In this document: positions 10,368 to 20,420 of the stretch, piece by piece
How the letters are laid out: every line of letters starts with the position of its first letter
How positions within the stretch are numbered: position 1 is the first letter of the stretch
Assembly (NCBI RefSeq): GCF_024713945.1
Contig: NW_027461521.1
Span: 2,501 to 66,500, forward strand
DNA from: Dermatophagoides farinae
Lineage: Eukaryota; Arthropoda; Arachnida; Sarcoptiformes; Pyroglyphidae
Direction: 5' to 3'
DNA: 64,000 nt
Notes under the pieces: generated by a model
The model's database searches: none
The model's input: only the letters and a program-made list of their open reading frames with translations
Told to the model about the DNA's origin: nothing
Translations under genes and position numbers: made by a program

Positions 10368-11688
10368 TTATACGACCATTGCTAATTTCTTGTTCTTTGC
10401 GTTACAAATAGAGTTTATATATTTATTTTCACTGATGCAAGGTATAATTAAGCAGATTGTGCTTAAAAAACTTAACATCGCGAGCCCAATGAAATAATAG
10501 TTCCATCCATACGACGACACTACTTTAGTTGTGTAGAAACTTTGGACAATTGTTCCTACGGCTCCAAATCCATTGATTATTCCACTTATTGTAATTATAT
10601 TTGTTAATTTTTTTCTTTCAGCCACATCATTGGCGGCAGCTCCACCGATAATAGCGTCAGCAGACGCTATAAAAAAACCAATAAAACTCATCAAAGCGAA
10701 ACCCAAATAAATATTGGTATATGGGTTCACTGTGTAAAAAGTTAGTAAACAGGAAGAGATCAATCCAGATACTGCAGCAACGAGCGTTCTCTTACCACGC
10801 AGAAATCTGTCAGCGAAGTAGCCCGCAATAAATCCGCCTGGTATTCCACCTAAATCAAATATGTTGCTAACGTATCCTGCTGAAGATTTGGAAAAGTTTT
10901 GACTAACATGATAGTAATAAGGTAACCAAAAGAGTAATGTGTACCTAATAAATTTAGTGCAAAAATAGGAGAATCCTAACAAACTAATTTCAGCATTACA
11001 AACAAAGCTAAATAAATTTTTGAAACCTAAACTATTCGAATGGTTTTTAATTTTTCGAGTATTTGCTTCACCATCTTTCTTGGACGGAGTGTTAACTTTG
11101 ACGATATCGTAAAGAAAATAGAATAAAAAACCTATGATAATAGAGTTGATCCCAGGAACTATCATTGCATGTCTCCATGAAAAATGACTTAATAAAAATG
11201 AAGCAACGGTTGTTGATAATACAGATCCGACTTGCTGCGATGTTGACCAGGCTCCAATCATTTTTCCTCTATTTTCCGTAGCGAAACAGTTATTTACAAT
11301 TGTGGCAAGCAATGGAAATGTAGCTGCATGACTTAATCCACAGATAATCCATAAAATATTAAAAATTGATATACTTGAAGACATTCCGAATATGATAGAA
11401 GCTGTACCAAATAAGAAATACATTAATAGTATAGCACGTTTGCTAGATACATTAGAACTTATAAGTAATGATGGAATTACAAACTGTCCTAAAGCGTACA
11501 TTGATAAGAAACAAGTATCGATCATACCTAATGCAGTAGCTGACAATCCAAGCTCATTCTGCATTGAGGTTTTGACTATAGAGAATGCTTTTCTAAAACT
11601 ATTGTGTCGTTTATTACTTACCTCGTTCCATATACTGATGCATATACGATATATGTAAGAAGAAACAAATTGATAACTGATTTTTTGT
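10368..11688 (-). CDS. MFS transporter, SLC37/sugar-phosphate antiporter-like
   Basis: The main exon (10368..11592) and an upstream exon (11622..11688) join across a 29-nt intron (GTAAGT...TTTTAG). Splicing gives 'YASVYGTRKAFSIVKTSM', which matches the SLC37/GlpT signature of an invariant Arg-Lys after the first helix. About 12 hydrophobic helices follow, with 'DLGGIPGGFIAGYFADR' as the mid-protein MFS motif. The family exchanges sugar phosphates or glycerol-3-phosphate with phosphate across membranes; the substrate here cannot be read. The true start lies further upstream: the exon at 11622 is not preceded by an in-frame ATG before a stop. A candidate first exon is ATG at 11789 with a weak GTTTTT donor at 11776. 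An alternative acceptor would make the inner intron 23 nt. Confidence 0.82.
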
Positions 11689-11962
11689 CTAAAATAAGAT
11701 GTAAAACATTGTGAAAAAATATATTAACGCATTTCTACGTTTCTCATAATTGTTTGAGCACGAAATTAATAAAAACGTGACTCAAACATAGATAATTTGT
11801 CAAAAAATTTATTTATTTTGAAATAATTATCCAAAACGAGTAAATGGCCATTAATGTCTTTCCTTGATAAACTTACCGTTCATTGAATATAGAAATATTT
11901 GAAACTAAAGATTATTACAATTTAAATATTGTGTACACAAAATTCTTTTTACACAAGATAAA

Positions 11963-14731
11963 ATGGACTCAATTTTAATATACAAAAAATCAAATTTATT
12001 AGGAAGTTTTAATTCAAAATTGCAGACTTATGCAATTACACCTAACTATATAATCACTCCTCACGAAAATATTTTTATTATTTGGGATCTCAAGACAAAC
12101 AGACAAGTATATAATAACGGTGATCGACTAAATTATGATAATCGTCAAATAGGGGCAATTATAACCAAAATAAGTTATTTCTCAGCTTACGATTACTTGA
12201 TTGTTGGGTATTCCAATGGTACTATATTAATATACAATGAAGAAGGGAGGAATTTCCTTACTGAATTATCGTTTGACAAACACAGTATTAAAGATTTTAA
12301 AATTGTTCCTGAGTTGAATTCACTATTCGTCGTGACAAATAATAGTAATTTTCAGATCGTCGATTTATTCGATTTTAGTTTGTCCAATACATATAGTATA
12401 CCTCAAAAAAACATTTCGTGCTTTGAAGTAGTAACTGATCCAAATGATACTAACCTTGAAAATCGTTTGGTTTTTATATTCGTAGGATTTGAAAACGGAT
12501 CAATTTTGATTTGGTCCTTGAAAAAACAAGCGATGATTGACATATGTGTTAACCATTGCAGAAATGAAGTATTATTTTTAATGCTAACTCAAGATAAAAA
12601 ACATTTAATTGTTGGATGCAAATTTCACCACTTGGAGATTTTTTCTTTATCGAACTCTTTCAACTTAAATTTTGAAACTATACTGGTCAATAAATCATTA
12701 AACTCAAGAAATGAACACTGTTTTTACTCTAAACGTTTAATTTCAGTTAAAAAAAACAATGAAGCTTGCAAAGATAATATTTTGTTATTTTCTAATTACT
12801 ATATTCAACTACTTGAATATCAATCTGAAGAAATAGCAATAAAACGAACAAATACTTATTTGAAATCTAAAATTGACAACTTGAATATTAAAAAAAGGCA
12901 ATTAAAAAAGAAGCAAAGCGACTTCGAACAATTATTTGCAAACGAAGACGTTACAAAATTCATATCAAAACCTGCAAACGAAACAGGTAACGTAGAACTA
13001 ATCAGCAAATATGAGATGTTCTTGGATCTTTTAAAAGATTTAAAAAATTTCGAACAGTTAGACACAAGTAACGATGAACAGAATGAACTTTATAAATTAT
13101 TGATTCGTTTTAGGTTCGAAATCTTTTCACAAGAAATAAACGATATGCGAAAAACAGTCAGTGCTGTTGTATTGGAGTCAACTGAAAAACTTAATGTTTA
13201 CTTGCGCGTTTCTTCAGGTTCATTTAAATTGGCGAGCCTCGATATTAAGGCGCTTAATCAATTGAATGAAAATAAAAAATTTTGTAGTTTGTTCAACGAT
13301 TTTGTCGAAATAGGCGAAAATCTATGTTTATCGAGAAAAGTCAAGCAAATAACGCATTTAAATTCCGATTATTCTTTACATTTTTTATCTGATACTAAAA
13401 TTACTCGGTTTAGTAATATACAATACTATTATTTCGAATCCTTGAAATTGCAATTACCTAAAGAACACAAATTTACCAAGATGAAATTGTTAGACACGGA
13501 TTTATTAATAGTTGCTACCAGCACGGGCATGCTTGTTATTTACCATTCCGCTTCAAACAGAATAATATCTAGTCTAACATTAAAAAATAATAATTTCATC
13601 AGTTTTATTGAACTGGATCAACATGAAAACAAACTTTACGTTATCACAAAAGAGCCTAATGAATTGTATGAAATCAAACTAAGTTTGTCGGCAAACCAAG
13701 AAATAATTCTAAAAGAATCTAAATCCTTGAGTTTACATAATAATGTATTGTGTGCTAGCTTTTCTAAAGACTTTAGCTTGCTAGCTTTAGCTTATGAAGA
13801 TAACAATATAAATATATTGTCGCTAACTGACTTTTCGATTCTTAACATTTTATACGGTCACGCCAACTTAATAACTAGTGTACTATTTAGTGCCAATAAT
13901 GATTACCTCGTCACAGGATCGACTGACAGGACTATAAGAATGTGGGAGCTCAAATTTGGAAATATTGTCCGTAAAATCGGATTAAGCAATGAAGAGTATG
14001 TTCTAGGATTTACTTATTCGAAAAGTCCAAACTGTGTTTTAGCTTACACAAACGCCGGATTCCTATGGTATCTTTCTCTGACTTCAAAAACCTTGGTTCA
14101 CTGTTCTTTTATTTGCAACAAACTGCAGCTTTTACTTTCTATAAACGATGAAAATTCTTTAATATCATTTTCAAAAGAGTCTGGAATTACTATGTTTACA
14201 TGTTCCAATCAAGAAGTAGACGAGAGCACTTTAGAACTACCTAAAACATTGAAGCAAGACAAAGAAACAGAAATTTCTTCCACTCATGCAGTTTCAGCTT
14301 ACCAGTTTGCTGACATCATCATACAAAACTTTGATTTAATTGAAAAACTAAAGATTGACACCGCGAAAATCGATGAAAATTTGCTTGTGCAGTTAAAAAA
14401 AGAAATTTTAAACATACTTAAGTCACAATCAAACACGCAGTTAAAACCTATACTGCTTAACTTACCAATGAAATATGTTATTGAGTTGATAAGTCTATTA
14501 ACCAGTATTCTAGAATTTGTCGTCAACGATATCAAAAACTTCAATAAACAAATTTTTGCAGGTGAAAATCAAATGATTACTTATTTTAATGCATTGATTT
14601 TTTTAACACAAATGTTTAAGTTGCAAATTCCGTACGATTTATCAATCAAACTAAAACATTTTATCACGCCCATCCTACAAAAATATCGTGACATATTGCT
14701 TCAAAATAAATATTGTTTGCAATTAGCTTAG
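11963..14731 (+). CDS. DIP2: WD40 protein, Utp12/WDR3-like SSU processome factor
   Basis: A 922-aa single-exon protein with two WD40 propellers and a C-terminal Utp12 domain. In yeast, Utp12/Dip2 is a UTP-B component of the small-subunit processome that binds pre-18S rRNA in the nucleolus. The N-terminal propeller (about 1-290) has degenerate repeats such as 'NIFIIWDLKTNRQVY'. A Lys-rich coiled segment (about 295-340) separates the halves. The second propeller contains the clearest repeats: 'LYGHANLITSVLFS' followed by 'YLVTGSTDRTIRMWELKFG', which resembles WDR3 closely. The final ~110 residues are the helical Utp12 module. The related PWP2 and Utp21 share this architecture; the 'W-x-L-x-F-G' repeat and charged insert favour WDR3. 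The start ATG follows an A-rich leader. Confidence 0.75.
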   Translation: MDSILIYKKSNLLGSFNSKLQTYAITPNYIITPHENIFIIWDLKTNRQVYNNGDRLNYDNRQIGAIITKISYFSAYDYLIVGYSNGTILIYNEEGRNFLTELSFDKHSIKDFKIVPELNSLFVVTNNSNFQIVDLFDFSLSNTYSIPQKNISCFEVVTDPNDTNLENRLVFIFVGFENGSILIWSLKKQAMIDICVNHCRNEVLFLMLTQDKKHLIVGCKFHHLEIFSLSNSFNLNFETILVNKSLNSRNEHCFYSKRLISVKKNNEACKDNILLFSNYYIQLLEYQSEEIAIKRTNTYLKSKIDNLNIKKRQLKKKQSDFEQLFANEDVTKFISKPANETGNVELISKYEMFLDLLKDLKNFEQLDTSNDEQNELYKLLIRFRFEIFSQEINDMRKTVSAVVLESTEKLNVYLRVSSGSFKLASLDIKALNQLNENKKFCSLFNDFVEIGENLCLSRKVKQITHLNSDYSLHFLSDTKITRFSNIQYYYFESLKLQLPKEHKFTKMKLLDTDLLIVATSTGMLVIYHSASNRIISSLTLKNNNFISFIELDQHENKLYVITKEPNELYEIKLSLSANQEIILKESKSLSLHNNVLCASFSKDFSLLALAYEDNNINILSLTDFSILNILYGHANLITSVLFSANNDYLVTGSTDRTIRMWELKFGNIVRKIGLSNEEYVLGFTYSKSPNCVLAYTNAGFLWYLSLTSKTLVHCSFICNKLQLLLSINDENSLISFSKESGITMFTCSNQEVDESTLELPKTLKQDKETEISSTHAVSAYQFADIIIQNFDLIEKLKIDTAKIDENLLVQLKKEILNILKSQSNTQLKPILLNLPMKYVIELISLLTSILEFVVNDIKNFNKQIFAGENQMITYFNALIFLTQMFKLQIPYDLSIKLKHFITPILQKYRDILLQNKYCLQLA

Positions 14732-14898
14732 TTTAAGCCGATTTTATATATATTTATGCTTAAAATAGTGCTTATCGAAACATCTAGTTCCAAAAATACA
14801 TTGTAAGCTGAACAATTTTCAAGCTGTATGTATCTCATGTCATTCAAAATAATGATTGCATTTCTCTGCCTAATAAATTTATAATTCTGTATTTTTAC

Positions 14899-15924
14899 TT
14901 ACTGATCTCCAATAGTTAAATAATTGTTGTGTTGAATTCTTAAAAGTGATTTTAGCGAGTTGTCAAAATAGATTTTCACATTACCAGTCTTTGTGTTGAA
15001 AAAAGCGATAAATGGCTTGTATTGATAGTCTATTGATTCTCTTCCACACAGGCTAAATAGGTTAAAACAGCATATATATTTACCTTTATCAAGTTTAACG
15101 ACTATTAGATAGTGCGTTTTAGGTCGAAATATATTCTTGATGGATTGAAAAGAACAGCCATTGCAGTCGCTTTTATAAAGCAATGCGTATTCTTTAATGC
15201 TGTAGGAATTGAGTAAATATGATAATAAGGTCTTTTCAAGTTTAGACGTTAGCGGTTTATTTATAGCTAAAGATATGTCGAGATTAGTAGAAAAGTATAT
15301 TTGACTTTTTCGACGTGTAATCATGTTTTCTATTACGCTGTAAAATATTTTGTTAAACACTCTAGGATCGCCCGGGCTGTGCTTTTGACTGTACTCTTGG
15401 ACTAACCTAGAAAGTTTTTGTCGAGTCACCACGACGTTTATAACACATATTTCAAAAACAGGAATTTCACAGCCTTTATAGTTCTGGCTTTTATTAAATT
15501 TATGTTTCATCCTTTTATAACTCGGATCGTTAATATTGTTAAACTCATTTCTGTTCGTTAGACTAGAAGAAAGTTTATTATTAGAGTATAATTTAGAACA
15601 TATCTGCAAAAGTTTTATAGGTTTATCAATGCAAAATGTATTAACTGGAGTGTTCTTATTGATAAGAACTTTATCAATTTTTGAGCTTGTAAACTGAAAA
15701 CTCTCTGAAATATTGATTGTGTTGTTGCATAATTGTTGCATAATCAAGTTTTTGTAATCGAGTAATTTTAATGCTGAGTTGCAATCTTTTTCGTAATATA
15801 TAATAAATGAAACTATTTGGTTATCATGACTCTTGTTTGAGCTTTTTGATGGAAAGACATTGTTAGATAATAAGAGTATTAAATTAACATGTGAATCTAA
15901 TTGCGATAAAAGGGTATTTAACAT
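14899..15924 (-). CDS. Protein with probable C-terminal TLDc domain
   Basis: A 341-aa protein. The N-terminal ~200 residues are unassigned: Ser/Asn-rich, with the conserved-looking patch 'FEICVINVVVTRQKL'. From about residue 240 the sequence resembles a TLDc core: 'YALLYKSDCNGCSF' corresponds to the 'W-x-LLYss--dG-Sf' strand, followed by 'HYLIVVKLDKGKYICCFN' and 'FIAFFNTKTGNVKIYF'. TLDc proteins (OXR1, TBC1D24, TLDC1 families) bind the V-ATPase or act in oxidative-stress resistance. The final glycine-rich part of TLDc is weak here, so the call is tentative. Single exon, ATG at 15924, divergent from the small gene at 16019 with about 95 bases between the starts. Confidence 0.5.
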   Translation of the reverse strand: MLNTLLSQLDSHVNLILLLSNNVFPSKSSNKSHDNQIVSFIIYYEKDCNSALKLLDYKNLIMQQLCNNTINISESFQFTSSKIDKVLINKNTPVNTFCIDKPIKLLQICSKLYSNNKLSSSLTNRNEFNNINDPSYKRMKHKFNKSQNYKGCEIPVFEICVINVVVTRQKLSRLVQEYSQKHSPGDPRVFNKIFYSVIENMITRRKSQIYFSTNLDISLAINKPLTSKLEKTLLSYLLNSYSIKEYALLYKSDCNGCSFQSIKNIFRPKTHYLIVVKLDKGKYICCFNLFSLCGRESIDYQYKPFIAFFNTKTGNVKIYFDNSLKSLLRIQHNNYLTIGDQ

Positions 15925-16018
15925 ACACTTTCATGTTTTAAAGCGTTATTGAATGTGTAAATATTATCAGAATTAGAAGTGTGTACCGCGTTTAAAATTT
16001 TCTAGTAGTTAATTTAAT

Positions 16019-16492
16019 ATGATTATTTTAAAAGATGTTTATTGTTTAGAATCTCGAAACAAAATTGTTGATTTTTGCCCAAATCGTAAAGTAGTTCTTG
16101 TTGGCAGGCGAAATGATGATGAGCTCGAAAATTTAATTAATACCACAATAATCGACATAGATTCACTAATATATCACTGCAAAAAAGAAAATTTTAATCT
16201 TGATATTATTTATTTGAATGCAGTACCAGAAACTTTGAGCGAAATGTATTTAAGTCTTAAATTAAAAAATTTTTCTTTGTCATATCACGAAACGTTTGCG
16301 AAAATGATCGAGCGTTTGATTGAGTATAAAAGTGCCACTAATGAATTTAACTATCTTACTATTTATTTTGTAGTTAGTAAAGTAAACATGGCTGATTTTA
16401 GTTTTCCTAGTAATTTTAAAATGGAGTTTTCTTCGATAAATGAAAATGTTGGTTCGATCGAAGTTTTGTTCAATAGGCAAATACTTTATTAA
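16019..16492 (+). CDS. Hypothetical protein, 157 aa
   Basis: A 157-codon frame, probably an alpha/beta protein, with no signal peptide, transmembrane segment or metal-binding pattern. I do not recognise a family. It starts with ATG about 95 bases from the divergent TLDc-like gene. Its TAA overlaps, by four bases, the stop of the convergent DDI1-like gene. An antisense frame of 66 codons lies inside it but looks like chance. Confidence 0.6.
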   Translation: MIILKDVYCLESRNKIVDFCPNRKVVLVGRRNDDELENLINTTIIDIDSLIYHCKKENFNLDIIYLNAVPETLSEMYLSLKLKNFSLSYHETFAKMIERLIEYKSATNEFNYLTIYFVVSKVNMADFSFPSNFKMEFSSINENVGSIEVLFNRQILY

Positions 16493-17001
16493 GTAATTTT
16501 AGAATTTTTTTCTTTTAAATAAGTCTCAAAAGCTTCTATAAAACTAACTCTGTCCTTATCAGAGCTGAAGTTGACATTGATCATGTCTGCAAATCTGACG
16601 TATTTAGATTTAAGGCAGATAATACAAAGATATCTTTGTAATATATCTAAACCAAAGATAATAGGGTATTTTAAGTCTTTAATAACTAAAAAAGTAGATA
16701 TTATTTCGATGTTTTCAATAATAATGTCTAAACAATGAACTTTTCCTAAGATATGCGATGTTCCAACTCCAGAAACACTACCCAACCAATTTTGATCTAA
16801 AAGCTCGTTTAACTCGAGATATTCCAGCAGCTCTTTGGTTAAAATAGAAGACTGAGCGCCAGTGTCTATTAAAGCAACAACTGGTTTTGCATTTATATAG
16901 GCAGATACGTAAATCAGATCCGTTTGAAAATACAAGTCAGGAGCTTCCAAGTTTGTTTTTATCATGTTATGCAAAAGTTTTCCACTATCATTGTAGTTCA
17001 T
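16489..17001 (-). CDS. DDI1: DDI1-type retroviral-like aspartic protease
   Basis: A 170-aa protein made almost only of the DDI1 retroviral-protease fold. The active-site motif is 'ALIDTGAQSSIL' with catalytic D46. The flap-side 'GVGTSHILGKVH' and the helix motif 'IFGLDILQRYLCIICLK' follow as in Ddi1. Ddi1 is a dimeric protease that cuts heavily ubiquitinated substrates and works with the proteasome. The usual N-terminal ubiquitin-like and C-terminal UBA domains are absent, as is most of the helical linker. It is either a genuinely minimal form or lacks an upstream exon. Single exon as read, convergent with the 157-aa gene. Confidence 0.88.
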   Translation of the reverse strand: MNYNDSGKLLHNMIKTNLEAPDLYFQTDLIYVSAYINAKPVVALIDTGAQSSILTKELLEYLELNELLDQNWLGSVSGVGTSHILGKVHCLDIIIENIEIISTFLVIKDLKYPIIFGLDILQRYLCIICLKSKYVRFADMINVNFSSDKDRVSFIEAFETYLKEKNSKIT

Positions 17002-17135
17002 TCTGATAATATCTGAAATTGGACTAAATAGTCATATTTATCTGGCACGAATTGTGAACTTTTATAATTTACGATTAAATTAAATAAATAGCAGGCTAAA
17101 TAAGAAAATAGTACTTTACACTTCGAATAATCTTT

Positions 17136-19850
17136 TTACAGCACAGAAACGTTATATAAAACCGGATCATATTCTTTTACCCACGACGGATCTATTTCGC
17201 TGACGTTATTTATGTATTCGTTGTGCGTTACAATAATATTTACAAATATTAAATACTCTGGATTGTACTGAGACAAATGCATAACTGAGTTTGGATTTAT
17301 ACATGCATTTATAGATGTTGATAAAATACAATATTTGTTAATACCGATTGACTTTGACACATTATTTAAAAATGCGCAACAAGCTGCTTTTTTGATCAAG
17401 TTATGTTTTTTTACTGTGTCGTTTGCTAGTTGATCGCTTAAATTCAGATTTAGCTTTAATTTATTGCAAATTTTAGTTAGTTGTTCATTGATATGTCGAA
17501 CTTGAACAAGTAATTTGTGGTTTAAACAAGATTTTTCAGCAAATGCTTTTGAATAATTAGCGCGTTTCCATTGGTTGTATATATTTAATAACGTCAACAA
17601 ATCGTTTGAGTCAACCGAAAACTTTAATCTAATGTCTGCAAGAACTTCTTTTTCAATATTATAAGTGTGAAATAAATCTCCTACCTGCAAAGTAGAAACG
17701 ATCACAATGACATCCTCTGCGACTCCTAATTTAACACCTTCTAAAATAAACCGAGAATGCTCTGGTAAAACTGGAAACTTTGACGCAAATCGACCACACA
17801 TAGTTAATTCTCCTTTGGAGCTTAAAAGACCGATAAAATAAAGATTGTACAAAGCACGAGCTAAATTATCATCGTTAGGTCGGTTGATCATTGCATGTTC
17901 GAAAATATTTTTAATATTCAAATTGAGCAATATCAATATGATAGATTCAATATTAGTACATAAAATTTTTGGTTTCGCTGCGTCTTGCATAAGTAGGAAA
18001 TCTTCTTGAGTAAATAATCGTTGACAATATCCGTGGCCCATACGCCCAGCTCTGCCCGCTCGTTGTTTAGAGGCACTTTTTGTGCACGGTTCAAGACATA
18101 GGGAATTAACTCTTAACTTAGAATTATATTTCATTGTTTTAACATATCCACAGTCGACTACATATTTGATTCCGACAACTGTAATAGAAGTTTCGGCAAT
18201 GTTTGTTGCAACAACGCATTTGCGAAACTTGAACTGTTTGAAAATGTGTGATTGATCTTCTTTCGAAAGAAAACTAATCACTGGCACCAATATTAAGGGA
18301 GAAATCTTTGTTGAACTATTTTCGAACGATCGAAATTTTTGGTATACTAGATAGTTGAACGTAAATATGTCATCGATACCGGTTAAAAATACTAATATGT
18401 CAGAAGGTTGATCTACGTTATACGTCTGATTTAAATGAATATTAAATAATTCTTGTACGGCTGCTGCAATGAAATCCTTAGGAGTGAAGGGATAATGAGT
18501 AACATCAACAGGAAATGCTCGTCCTGGAATGTTTAAAATATTAGCTTTGGGAAAAAAATCTATAAAAGCTTTGATATCTAATGTTGCACTTGTTATAATA
18601 ATTTTTAATGTGGGTTTCTTTACCATTGTTATTTTCAACAGCGATAATAGAAGATCGCTTGAAACAGAGCGTTCATGCGCTTCATCGATAATGATATAGT
18701 CGTAAACAGAAAAATAAGGGTCTGTCATAGCTTCTCTAACTAAGTATGCGTCAGTTGCAAATTTTATTCGAGTCGACCACGAAGTTTTATCGTCGAATCT
18801 TACCGAATAACCGACTTCTCTACCTAACTCGAAACCTAAGTTGTTAGAAACTGTGGTAGCTACGTTTATAGCAGCTATTCTTCTTGGTTGAGTACACACA
18901 ATTAACGGTTTGTTGTACCTCGAATTACTTAAATTACGATTTGAAAGCAGATGTTTGTATATTATTTGTGGTAGTTGTGTGGTTTTACCACTGCCCGTTT
19001 CAGCAACAATAATTGTGACTGAATTTTGTGTAATAGCCTCCAGAATTTGTTTCTCGTGAGATAAAATTGGTAACTTAGCAATTTTTTTTTGGGTTGAGTT
19101 TTCTCTATTTTCTTTTTTTGCCGGGCAATATAAATTTGACGAGTCTTTTACAATCTCTTTAATAGATACGGTCTCTACTTTTTTATGTGTACTTTTATTA
19201 GTGAGTTGTATAAAAAATCCAGAATAAAAGACAGAAGCATTTGCCAAAGTTTCTATTTCTGCTCGTACTTGATTGATTGAACTAGGGCCTTTCGAAGCGA
19301 TAGTTTCCATTTGAGTTCTCTCGGTAGTTGCAAACTCTGTAGGATTTGAATTATTAAATATCATATGTTTTTTTGATAGTAAGAAAGCAGGAATGAATTT
19401 CGTAAAAGTAATTAGATATGTCGTGGTTATAACAGCTTTCTTTTGATAATTTTTTTTTTTCGATAATCCAGTGGCAGATAAAACCAAAAAGTCCCAGTAG
19501 CTAGCTTGAAAGTGCGAATCTGTTGTGAATAATTCAAACTGAGATTGATGTTGGTCTTCTAAATTATTCGTAAAATATTCAGAAACTATATTTTTAACTG
19601 TTGGGTCAGGTTGACCTGTTGCATCTTGGTCATCGTTTGAAATTTGTTCCAATTGATACAAACTAGAGTCAAATTGTTCAATGCTTCTATTCTGTTCTGT
19701 ATTATTAGTTAATTCGCTGTTATTTACAATATCAACAGTTCTTTTAATGTATTTTAACCTATCATTGTTCGTGCGTTTGTTCTTTTTAATAAAACATAAA
19801 TTCAACTTTTTATTCATACAAACTACTTTTAAAATAAAAATTGATAACAT
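17136..19850 (-). CDS. DEAH-box RNA helicase
   Basis: A 904-aa DEAH/RHA helicase. After a ~265-aa N-terminal part without recognisable domains come the RecA domains. Walker A is 'AETGSGKTTQL' (G286-S-G-K-T), then 'TQPRRIAAINVA', DEAH at D389-H392 and SAT at S421. 'VATNIAETSITV' and 'QRAGRAGRMGHGYC' form motifs V and VI. Winged-helix, ratchet and OB modules follow, with the typical C-terminal 'SEIDPSWVKEYDPVLY' seen in Prp2/Prp16/Prp22/Prp43 relatives. These use ATP to remodel spliceosomes or pre-ribosomes; the exact paralogue cannot be assigned. The start is uncertain: ATG at 19850 is followed 11 codons later by another in-frame ATG. The N-terminal segment has a Trp/Phe/Lys-rich stretch unlike the usual linker. 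Confidence 0.9.
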   Translation of the reverse strand: MLSIFILKVVCMNKKLNLCFIKKNKRTNNDRLKYIKRTVDIVNNSELTNNTEQNRSIEQFDSSLYQLEQISNDDQDATGQPDPTVKNIVSEYFTNNLEDQHQSQFELFTTDSHFQASYWDFLVLSATGLSKKKNYQKKAVITTTYLITFTKFIPAFLLSKKHMIFNNSNPTEFATTERTQMETIASKGPSSINQVRAEIETLANASVFYSGFFIQLTNKSTHKKVETVSIKEIVKDSSNLYCPAKKENRENSTQKKIAKLPILSHEKQILEAITQNSVTIIVAETGSGKTTQLPQIIYKHLLSNRNLSNSRYNKPLIVCTQPRRIAAINVATTVSNNLGFELGREVGYSVRFDDKTSWSTRIKFATDAYLVREAMTDPYFSVYDYIIIDEAHERSVSSDLLLSLLKITMVKKPTLKIIITSATLDIKAFIDFFPKANILNIPGRAFPVDVTHYPFTPKDFIAAAVQELFNIHLNQTYNVDQPSDILVFLTGIDDIFTFNYLVYQKFRSFENSSTKISPLILVPVISFLSKEDQSHIFKQFKFRKCVVATNIAETSITVVGIKYVVDCGYVKTMKYNSKLRVNSLCLEPCTKSASKQRAGRAGRMGHGYCQRLFTQEDFLLMQDAAKPKILCTNIESIILILLNLNIKNIFEHAMINRPNDDNLARALYNLYFIGLLSSKGELTMCGRFASKFPVLPEHSRFILEGVKLGVAEDVIVIVSTLQVGDLFHTYNIEKEVLADIRLKFSVDSNDLLTLLNIYNQWKRANYSKAFAEKSCLNHKLLVQVRHINEQLTKICNKLKLNLNLSDQLANDTVKKHNLIKKAACCAFLNNVSKSIGINKYCILSTSINACINPNSVMHLSQYNPEYLIFVNIIVTHNEYINNVSEIDPSWVKEYDPVLYNVSVL

Positions 19851-19931
19851 GAAAAATACAACATCGAATTATAAAAAAGTATAGTTAAAAACTGTGAACC
19901 GAAATGGAAATAAAATTTAGTCGAATTAATT

Positions 19932-20013
19932 GGCAACTTGCCCGAGTGGTTAAGGGGTTAGACTCGAAATCTAATGGGCTATGCCCGCGTTGGTTCAAAT
20001 CCAGCAGTTGTCG
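19932..20013 (+). tRNA. tRNA-Ser (CGA)
   Basis: An 82-nt class II tRNA with long variable arm. The acceptor stem GGCAACT pairs with AGTTGTC (one G-T pair) and is followed by discriminator G. The anticodon stem TTAGA/TCTAA encloses loop CTCGAAA, so the anticodon is CGA and it reads UCG. The A box (TGGTTAAGGGG) and B box (GGTTCAAATCC) are intact. Only three T follow soon after; the first run of four T is at about 20046. Confidence 0.96.
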
Positions 20014-20202
20014 GTTTATGTTGGATTGAAACTAATAGTTCTTGGTTTTACTTGTAATTAGCCAAAGAACCACTTTTGGGTACGGTCTCATCACATAGGA
20101 ATTACTAAAAATGATAATTTATTATTTTAAATATCTTAAAGTAGAAAGACCGCAACACAGTTGCAACGTAACTACTATGAGAAATGATTCAGCTTTGCGA
20201 TT

Positions 20203-20284
20203 GGCAACTTGCCCGAGTGGTTAAGGGGTTAGACTTGAAATCTAATGGGCTATGCCCGCGTTGGTTCAAATCCAGCAGTTGTCG
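20203..20284 (+). tRNA. tRNA-Ser (UGA)
   Basis: An 82-nt class II tRNA identical to the one at 19932 except for a single C-to-T change at the first anticodon base, giving loop CTTGAAA and anticodon TGA, which reads UCA (and by wobble other UCN). Acceptor, D, variable and T arms are base-for-base the same. A run of nine T (from 20285) follows at once and should terminate Pol III. Flanking DNA is not similar to that of the first copy. Confidence 0.96.
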
Positions 20285-20420
20285 TTTTTTTTTTAAATTT
20301 TTTTTTTATATTTGTATTTCAGTAACATTTATTTATTAATAGCAAAGTTTGTTTTCTTCATCAGCGAAAAAATAATAAAAATTGATTTAAGAATCATTTC
20401 TATAATGAAAATATATAACA

